The notes beneath the pieces are model-generated. The model was not told the DNA's origin and searched no databases. It worked only from the letters and a program-made list of their open reading frames with translations. Of a stretch of DNA of 64,000 nt, positions 57,711 to 64,000 are shown one piece after another (positions within the stretch are counted from its first letter, which is position 1; every line of letters starts with the position of its first letter). The position numbers and the translations under genes were made by a program. The stretch comes from Paraphysoderma sedebokerense (Eukaryota; Blastocladiomycota; Physodermatomycetes; Physodermatales; Physodermataceae), in contig JAHLJZ010000018.1 in assembly GCA_025602915.1 (NCBI GenBank), positions 248,001-312,000 on the forward strand, given 5' to 3'.

Positions 57711-58910
57711 ATGTCCACCCAACATGCAGATTGGCATCTACCATCCGAATTCCGTCCGTTCAATGATGCCATTATTGGTCTTGCTACCATTTCCCTCTTA
57801 ACCAACATTCTCCTTTGTATTCAGTTCTGGAAGAAACGGCAATACATTGGTGTTTCCACGGCATCTTTAATCCAGATGTGTTTTTTTGATATTCTCTTAG
57901 GTTTTTTCAGCATAATCATTAATTCTGCTCATCATGTTTCCCCTTCATTACCCTGGTTGGTGTGCCAACTAGATGGCATTGCAGCAACAGTGCTGATGGG
58001 TATGCATCACAACCTACAAAACGATATATTTACGATTGAATATTAATTGGTGTTGCGATTGCAGGAGCTTCAGCTTTGACACTACTTGTTCTTGGCATCG
58101 AACGGTATCTACACATAGTTCGGGGGAAACCCGCGACTTCCCTCGAATTAACTTGTCTGATGGCATGCGTTTGGGTTCTTTCGATCGCGATTGCTTTTCT
58201 TCCAATATTAACGGGCGCCTACTATGTTCCACAAGCACAAGTAATATATTGTCTTAATGATTACACGCAGCGTACACCGGCACATTTGATATACTCCATA
58301 TCCACTCTTTGTGGCGTGATTTGTATAAACGTAGCAGTGACATGGATTTATTATTCTATTTACAACAAAGCTATATCGGACGGTTTCAAATGGAACACAG
58401 ACAGTTTTGTGATGAAATCAGTGGTAGCGAGATATCTCTATTCAAAATTTGGTGATTCGAATTGCAACAGGACGGAAAACGGAACCTCAGGTGAGCTTGA
58501 AAGAGCCATACCCACGAAGCAAAGCAGAGTTAAATTGGGCGAGACAACCAGCGAACTCGGATATCAAAAGAATGAAGCGTACAAGAAACAAATGGAATTA
58601 ACCATAAAGTTGGCACTCTTCACGCTTTACGTTTACTTCTGTAAGTTAGATACATTCTAATCAGATCATACTGCAATGACGAGTGACATTTTGTTTTCTA
58701 GGTTGGTTTGGGATGATCGCCTCTTGGACTTATCAGCTCATTACCGCGAATAAAGTGTCGCCGGCAATTGACTTTACAGTGAGCCTTATTCCATTCTGTG
58801 GAAATATCATGAATCCAATCTTTGTACTAATCATTGATAACCGATTCAAGTATGCGAGACCACTCTGGTGGAAACGTCTGCGCAAGCAACCACTTGTTGA
58901 AGACAGCTGA
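57711..58910 (+). CDS. Seven-helix receptor 2 (rhodopsin-fold GPCR, non-opsin)
   Basis: Exons 57711-57999, 58065-58640, 58702-58910, 357 residues. Starts MSTQHADWHLPSEFRPFNDA, closely matching receptor 3. Marks: helix 1 ISLLTNILLCIQFWKKRQY; conserved Cys in PWLVCQLDG; ERY motif in LGIERYLHIVRGKPATS; outer-loop Cys in IYCLNDYTQRTPAHLIYSI; third inner loop with FKWNTDSFVMKSVVARYL and KNEAYKKQMELTIKLALF; helix 7 LIPFCGNIMNPIFVLIIDNR. The retinal-Lys position is Phe. The C-terminal tail is short (RPLWWKRLRKQPLVEDS). The GTG-GCG context just upstream adds no good earlier start, so the ATG at 57711 is chosen. Closest relative in the window is receptor 3: its middle exon has the identical length of 576 bases. 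Confidence 0.85.
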
Positions 58911-59504
58911 CAGCGTGTAGCACATTATAAATTAAAACGAATTATCAAAGATAAGAAATATAGTTCCACCCATTAGAATCTAGAATAAATGTTAAATTAA
59001 TTCCATTATGTTTGATAACAGTATATCTTACATAGTAATATAACGACATGCATGACTGGATAAGCGTAAAATATATTGAGGTCGACTTCCGTAGAATGGG
59101 GTTCACATCTAAGGATTTCAGGGGGTTTTTTAAAGGAATGGTATCTTCACGAAAAAAGCCTCTACCTCATACAGCGCGGAACTTACGCGGCGTTACACGA
59201 ATCTATATAGCCTTTTTGAGGAACGAAACAAGAAGGAAACCCAACATGGGGCAAACGATAACTTATTGGTTAACTTTATCCCTCACAATATCCATGGATG
59301 TTTACTCAATTCCCTATCGAAAAATTTTTGTTACACCTGAGATTGACCGCGGCATGCATTGTGATTTGTTCCCGGAACTTACGGGGCCGCCGGTCGCGAT
59401 GCAATTACCTCCTCACGATACCCTTCAAAGGTTTGGTATCGCCGAAACTAGAATTGTCATGCTCCCTTAATCGCTATACTAAACTGCAGCATTTCGACAC
59501 CAAT
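58911..59504. promoter_or_regulatory. Spacer between receptors 2 and 3
   Basis: About 590 bases. An open frame of 140 codons (59048-59470) lies here, but its product has no helices or motifs, it has no splice signals or relatives in the cluster, and it is probably chance. Confidence 0.4.
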
Positions 59505-60690
59505 ATGCCTGTGCAGCAACACCCAGACTGGCATTTGCCGGCAGAGTTTTTCCCCTTCAATGATGCAATTATTGGCCTCGGAGTTATTTCGGTGTCATTC
59601 AAAATTTTACTTTTCATACAAATTTGGAGAAAGCGACAGTATGTTGGAGTGTCCACTGCATCTTCGATTCACATTTGTTTCTTGGACTTCCTTTCTGGTT
59701 GGTATGGTATAATTATAAATTCCGCGCATCATATATCCTCCACATTGCCTTGGATTATGTGTCAAATTGACGGCATTTCTCTGACACTACTAGTAGGTAT
59801 GTATATACGGTGTAAATACTGTAGAAAATAATAGCTGAAATAATTAATTCATGTCACCTTGGTAGGAGCGTCATTTCAGACCTTATTCATTTTAAGTATT
59901 GAAAGGTACCTTCACATAGTTCGGGGGAAACCAGCGACCCCGCGGGAAATAACATTGATGCTTGCAAGCGTTTGGTTTTTTTCAATTATCACTGCGTTTG
60001 CTCCAATTCTTGCCGGCACTTACTATGTTCCGCAACCACAAATGATATATTGCCTCAATGATTACACACAGCGTACGCGTGGTCATTTGATTTATTCAAT
60101 AACCACGCTTAGCGCGGTGGTTTCCGGAAATGTAGGAGTGACCTGGATATATTATTCTATTTATCGAAAGGCAATATCCGACGGTTTTAAATGGAATACG
60201 CAAAGTTTTGTGATTAAATCAGTCGTATCTAGATATCTGGATTCAAAATCCAATGTCCAGAACTCTGACCGCTCCTTGGTTATTTGGGCGGAAAACGACA
60301 CAGACAAGGACGAAAAAGATGCAGCAAAGAGAAAACCTGACACGAGAGAACATGAAATTGCAATGAAGAAGAATGAGGCATACAAGAAACAAATAGAATT
60401 TACAGTGAAACTGGCCATTTTCACTTTCTACGCCTACTTCTGTAAGTCCCAAATGATATGATTACTTTCTCAATCAATTGATCTCATCTAACATCTGTGG
60501 CGGTGAGCCATTCCTATTTCTAGGTTGGTTTGGAATCACTGCCTCCTGGATCTATCAGTTGATAACGGGCAATAAAGTTCCGCCCGCAATTGATTTTGCA
60601 GTCACTCTTATCCCATTTTGCGGCGGTATTATGCACCCCATTATAGTTTTGAATATTGATAACCGCTTTAGATTTGAAAAACCACTCTGA
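59505..60690 (+). CDS. Seven-helix receptor 3 (rhodopsin-fold GPCR), C-tail shortened
   Basis: Exons 59505-59796, 59866-60441, 60524-60690, 344 residues. Opens MPVQQHPDWHLPAEFFPFND like receptor 2. Marks: helix 1 region VISVSFKILLFIQIWRKRQY; Cys in PWIMCQIDG; ERY motif in LSIERYLHIVRGKPATP; IYCLNDYTQRTRGHLIYSI; inner loop FKWNTQSFVIKSVVSRYL then KNEAYKKQIEFTVKLAIF; helix 7 LIPFCGGIMHPIIVLNIDNR, in which the NP of the NPxxY region has become HP. The open frame ends in TGA right after EKPL, exactly where receptor 2 reads PLWWKRLRK. The bases after this TGA continue in frame with codons resembling the receptor 2 tail (WKRMWNQIDEEEV) to a TAG at 60732, so this looks like a fairly recent Trp-to-stop change that removes about 14 residues. 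Confidence 0.82.
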
Positions 60691-60843
60691 TGGAAGCGTA
60701 TGTGGAATCAAATCGACGAGGAGGAAGTGTAGATGATTGCACGATACAAATTATCAAATTTTCCAATACATTTGTACAATAAGATATATGATAACTTGTT
60801 TGCATATATAAGCGATTAATTCACCAATATATCACATGTCAAA

Positions 60844-63125
60844 CTAAAATAACTTGACACGATCTCTCAATGATATTAGTTTCGATGACTTTACACCGCG
60901 GCCGGCCCCTACCGTTACCGTATTCTCGGACCCTACATCATTTTTAGTCCTAACAGACTTTGCCCTTTTGAACTCCGCCGAGGGATGAAATTCGCTCGTA
61001 TCAAAAGATCGCTTCTTGGGATTTTGTGAATGACTGTGATTCCTTTTTTCCGATTTATTGAAAAGATGGGCAGATTCATAAAAGTTTTTGAACGTCATCC
61101 AGCTGTTCAATTCGACGGGTAAAGACAGATCAATAGAAGAACTGATAGAGGTATTGAGAGCGGTGGCAGATGTAGAAAGGGCCGGGTAAATGCCAATCGG
61201 CGTTATTCCGCTACTATCCCAATCTTCTCGGGTAATAGGACTCCAACGATCGTTAACTGAAACCCGAGAAGAGGCAGCATCGGTATTTATGTCGGGGAAA
61301 AAGGCGGTATTTCGGTCAGCTATGTAACTCCGTATAGCTTGCATCCTTCTTTCAGCGCCAACAAGATCAATTTCGATGGTCGAAACGGGTGACGAGGGTG
61401 GAGACGCATCTGCTAATGCCAGCGTATGAGTTGTGATAAAACCTTTAAAGCTAGCACTCCAAGAGTCAAATTCTGAATGAAGCGGTTTGGTGCAGTCCGT
61501 ATGATGAAGGATGAAAGATAGAATTGAATCGATGCTACGGAGATATTATGGTGACGGTGAGTCTGAAGTCATCCTAGAGATATAAGTTTAAAATAACAGC
61601 ATACAAGTAACCCCTGTTTTTCAGACATGTCAATATAATTTCATCATAGGGAAATTTAACCGCAGCAAGAGGGGCATCTTCGTTGACTGACTTCGAGTCA
61701 ACTTCCTGACCGGCAGGGTGACATAATTTCTGTGCGAAAAACTTGACCCATGCCACAAGAGTCAAGATGTAACTTGAGGTGAATCCTCCCTTTAATTGGG
61801 TATCGGATGCATCTGGTGATCCCTGCCCGCCTTCCCCGAGATTCGATGATATCGGTGTGGAGAATTTTGATGTAAAGGGAAACAGCTTGGCTTCAACTTC
61901 AGACACCTTCGAAATATTATCCACAGTTTGAAATGAAATGATACGTTCCAACATTGTAAACAAAAGTTCTTCGTAAAACTGTTCTTCGTATCGCAGTATA
62001 AAACAACGTAATAGGGGAGTCCAGATTGAAGCCAATTCTTGGGAAAGTTGACTGTCAATTTGTACCGGTCGTTTCCTGAGATACGTTTGTTAGATTAAAA
62101 GCAGAATCTAAGGAAAGATAAAGAGGATCTTGACAAACTTCTTGCTAGCGGGCACCAAAAGTCCAATATCTAAAAGCAACGGTATAAAGAGTTCAACGAT
62201 AACATCTGGGGTGATGAGTTCTACAATTTCATTCAATATCTGATCCGTTGTGTACGTGTCATTGGATGACGCTTTCTTTGTCTTCTTTGATCTCCCTAAA
62301 GTTGCCATATTTAAGATAAGAACAAAACTAAAGTGAACCAGACTCGGAACTAACCATGTTTCCGACCCTTCATAATATTTTTGTACTGAACTAAAAGCTT
62401 TTGCAGTTCAGCTTTGAGCTCCCCAGCATAATTTGGCTGGAGGTCCCAATAATTATCGCTCAGCCAACTCAAAATCTATTGCATAGATATTAGCATTATC
62501 AGGCGGTTGACAGCTACGAAATCGACCAACCTGATTGCAACCAGTCCTCAGAACAGCTAGGCTGGGTAAATGCTCATGAGTTCCGGCATGTCTTAAGTCT
62601 ACAAACCAAGTCGGTAACCCCATCTGCTCAGCAAGATTGGCAATACTCTTCGCATAAACGCCTTTTTGAGCCTGGTCTGCAATACCATTCACGAATCTAA
62701 TTACATGAATCAATTTCGGCAACACTGATCATACAATACAAAGGCAAAAGTGTCAAAGTAGTTACATACCGAACAATTGCTATTGTATACAACATCCTGA
62801 GCTCTTTTTGCGACACAGGGAGATGGCTCGCCGCAGGCTGGCCAGAAGCAGACCACACATCACGTAAAGAAATTTCGATTAATGTAGCCGTTGATTCGAC
62901 AGAAAGAGGGACTTTGCCGCGAGACATCCATGCTTTTACCTACAAGAGTATTTAATTTAAGAGTTAAGAAACGTCAAAATACGAATTGCGTGAGGTGACG
63001 ACTGGTCATACCCTGTTAACGCCTTTCAACCTTTCAGCAAAGTCCGACGAATACAGCCATGAATGCACCTGCTTCCATTCCGACTCCGACTTCCAAGGGA
63101 CTAATTTGGGGATTCGCCGAGTCAT
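60844..63125 (-). CDS. LAS1: Las1 endoribonuclease, ribosome biogenesis
   Basis: HEPN-family nuclease that, with Grc3/Nol9, cuts ITS2 during 60S maturation. Exons 63012-63125, 62770-62939, 62531-62696, 62355-62475, 62139-62295, 61605-62075, 60844-61534, 629 residues. N-terminus MTRRIPKLVPWKSESEWKQV then AWMSRGKVPLSVESTATLIE is the Las1 signature. The HEPN catalytic motif RHAGTH (Rx4H, residues about 130-135) sits in GLPTWFVDLRHAGTHEHLPS. ILSWLSDNYWDLQPNYAGEL follows. The middle and C-terminal parts are divergent, Lys/Ser-rich, and end in a basic tail (VKSSKLISLRDRVKLF). Junctions at 62139 (AA|GTTTGT) and 61605 (TT|GTATGC) were fixed by frame. Convergent with receptor 3, only 153 bases apart. 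Confidence 0.9.
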
Positions 63126-63812
63126 ATTTTAAAGTTTATATATATCTGAATTGAAGATACATACAACGAATGATAAGCAATGCTAGATCAAACGCGCAGT
63201 TTCTTTGAAACGCGTGACAAGTTGCTATGGTGATACCCTTAGAAATGTCTGCTTACAACCTTTGGAAACACTTTAACATGAATAGTGTAGAATGGTTGAT
63301 ATCTTCAAATAAATCTAACCGAGACATTCTATGATTTGCAGCACGCCTTCCATTTGATGATGAAGAACGGGAGAAGGATGCATAATGTAGTAGGATGGTG
63401 AATACCGCTGAATTCGTCAGATGCTCCGCGAGCTCTTGATCCGTCGATCTAACAGCCTATACTGCGACTAAGTGCCTTTTATCGTTCGCCCTTTTTAATT
63501 GCATAAGATTGAGTTAATGACAATCGTAAAATAGCTGGTTATGTGGAATCGCTGAGCTTCCTTGTTTTCTTGAAACTTGATTGACAAAAGTGGGCACGCT
63601 TTGACAGTATTATGTATTAAATATAGGGGACGTCAAATTGGTTTTTTATTTTTGCAGACGGGAATGCTTTCGATGAGTCCCTAATTTTTCAGGATTATCA
63701 CCTGGCCCTGAGAGATCATTTGCGTGGTTCCTTGTCGCCGGGCTTCATCTCATTTCAAGTCGTTTTAAACACTGTGGACACCAAGTTTCATTGAAGCTGC
63801 ATATCACATTGA
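63126..63812. promoter_or_regulatory. Divergent intergenic region, LAS1 and IMP1
   Basis: About 690 bases between divergent starts; no open frame supported. Confidence 0.45.
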
Positions 63813-64000
63813 ATGTCTTACAGTAGATTGAGAGTATACGGTAGAACAGCCGTTTCTCTGATCAAGTTCGGTTGCTTCGTCCATGTATTTAACCATTACG
63901 TTGGAGAGTTCACTTGGGTATGAACCTTTCACCAATTAGATCTCATCTTCATATTCATTAATATCAAAAACGGTAGTGCATAGGTCCATCAATGTTGCCA
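63813..64000 (+). CDS. IMP1: Mitochondrial inner membrane peptidase subunit 1 (Imp1), 5' part
   Basis: S26-family signal peptidase that trims presequences in the mitochondrial intermembrane space. Exon 63813-63917, intron 63918-63976, and exon 63977-64000 running out of the window. The first exon gives MSYSRLRVYGRTAVSLIKFG then CFVHVFNHYVGEFTW, the membrane anchor of Imp1. The second begins CIGPSMLP, which carries the catalytic Ser in the signal-peptidase box PSMxP. The two join in frame (EFTW|CIGPSMLP), matching the Imp1 order EYVG...CxGPSM. Only 43 residues are inside the window, so the catalytic Lys and the rest are unseen. Imp1 rather than Imp2 is preferred from the GCxxH...YVGE segment. 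Confidence 0.85.

Noticed and set aside
59048-59470. 140-codon open frame between receptors 2 and 3
   Set aside because: No motif, no counterpart between receptors 1 and 2, and it sits where a promoter is expected.
55841-60690. Opsins
   Set aside because: All three receptors have Phe where the retinal-binding Lys of helix 7 should be.
1-64000. Transposons, virus-like elements, tRNA, rRNA, CRISPR
   Set aside because: No reverse-transcriptase, integrase, transposase or capsid-like frames, no long terminal or inverted repeats noticed, and no tRNA box pattern that held up by eye.

Overview
The window is nuclear DNA of an intron-rich, compact fungal genome. Most genes carry several short introns of about 43-110 bases with GT..AG ends. 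The protein repertoire is fungal and opisthokont. I see no virus-like element, LTR element, DNA transposon, rRNA, tRNA or CRISPR array. Three signals argue for an early-diverging, flagellated (zoosporic, chytrid-like) fungus rather than an ascomycete or basidiomycete. These are a HYLS1-like centriole protein, an Integrator-type INTS11 nuclease, and a tandem cluster of rhodopsin-fold (class A type) seven-helix receptors. The phylum assignment is inference from gene content. The mitochondrial dicarboxylate carrier and the inner-membrane peptidase suggest ordinary aerobic mitochondria.

Layout. 1-841: 3'-truncated proteasome alpha4 subunit (minus). 1493-6273: two tandem paralogs of an unrecognised two-helix, cysteine-rich membrane protein with low-complexity tails. 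6581-8733: a tentative tiny gene and a TMEM135-like membrane protein. 9226-13236: profilin and MO25/Hym1. 13832-19371: INTS11 (minus) divergent from the HYLS1-like gene, then a Tho1/SARNP-type SAP protein. 20153-28541: MUS81 (minus), divergent across 260 bases from a 24-exon coiled-coil protein with a decayed kinesin motor domain. 29463-33383: a DUF4743-type Nudix protein, a RibD-like reductase, and Pwp1. 33626-35252: a GPI-type GH16 glycosidase and a small secreted Cys protein. 35891-38085: dicarboxylate carrier and a UBR-box-only protein. 38370-43696: an unknown six-exon gene, cyclase-associated protein CAP/Srv2, and an unknown helical protein. 44234-50274: a secreted ceramidase-C-terminus-like protein, purine nucleoside phosphorylase, and an intronless bifunctional glycosyltransferase. 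50600-55058: an 18-exon family-B DNA polymerase of the delta type whose proofreading motifs are lost. 55841-60690: three tandem seven-helix receptors. 60844-64000: Las1 and the 5' end of IMP1.

Functional groupings. Actin dynamics is represented by profilin and CAP. DNA repair and replication is represented by MUS81 and the delta-like polymerase. Ribosome biogenesis is represented by Pwp1 and Las1. RNA 3'-end processing and mRNP export is represented by INTS11 and the Tho1-like protein. Cell-surface or sensory functions are represented by the cysteine-rich paralogs, the receptor trio, the GH16 enzyme and small secreted proteins. Exon models were built by hand from splice sites. Every complete model closes to a whole number of codons. 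Within a family they agree with homologous motifs, but single boundaries may be off by one site.
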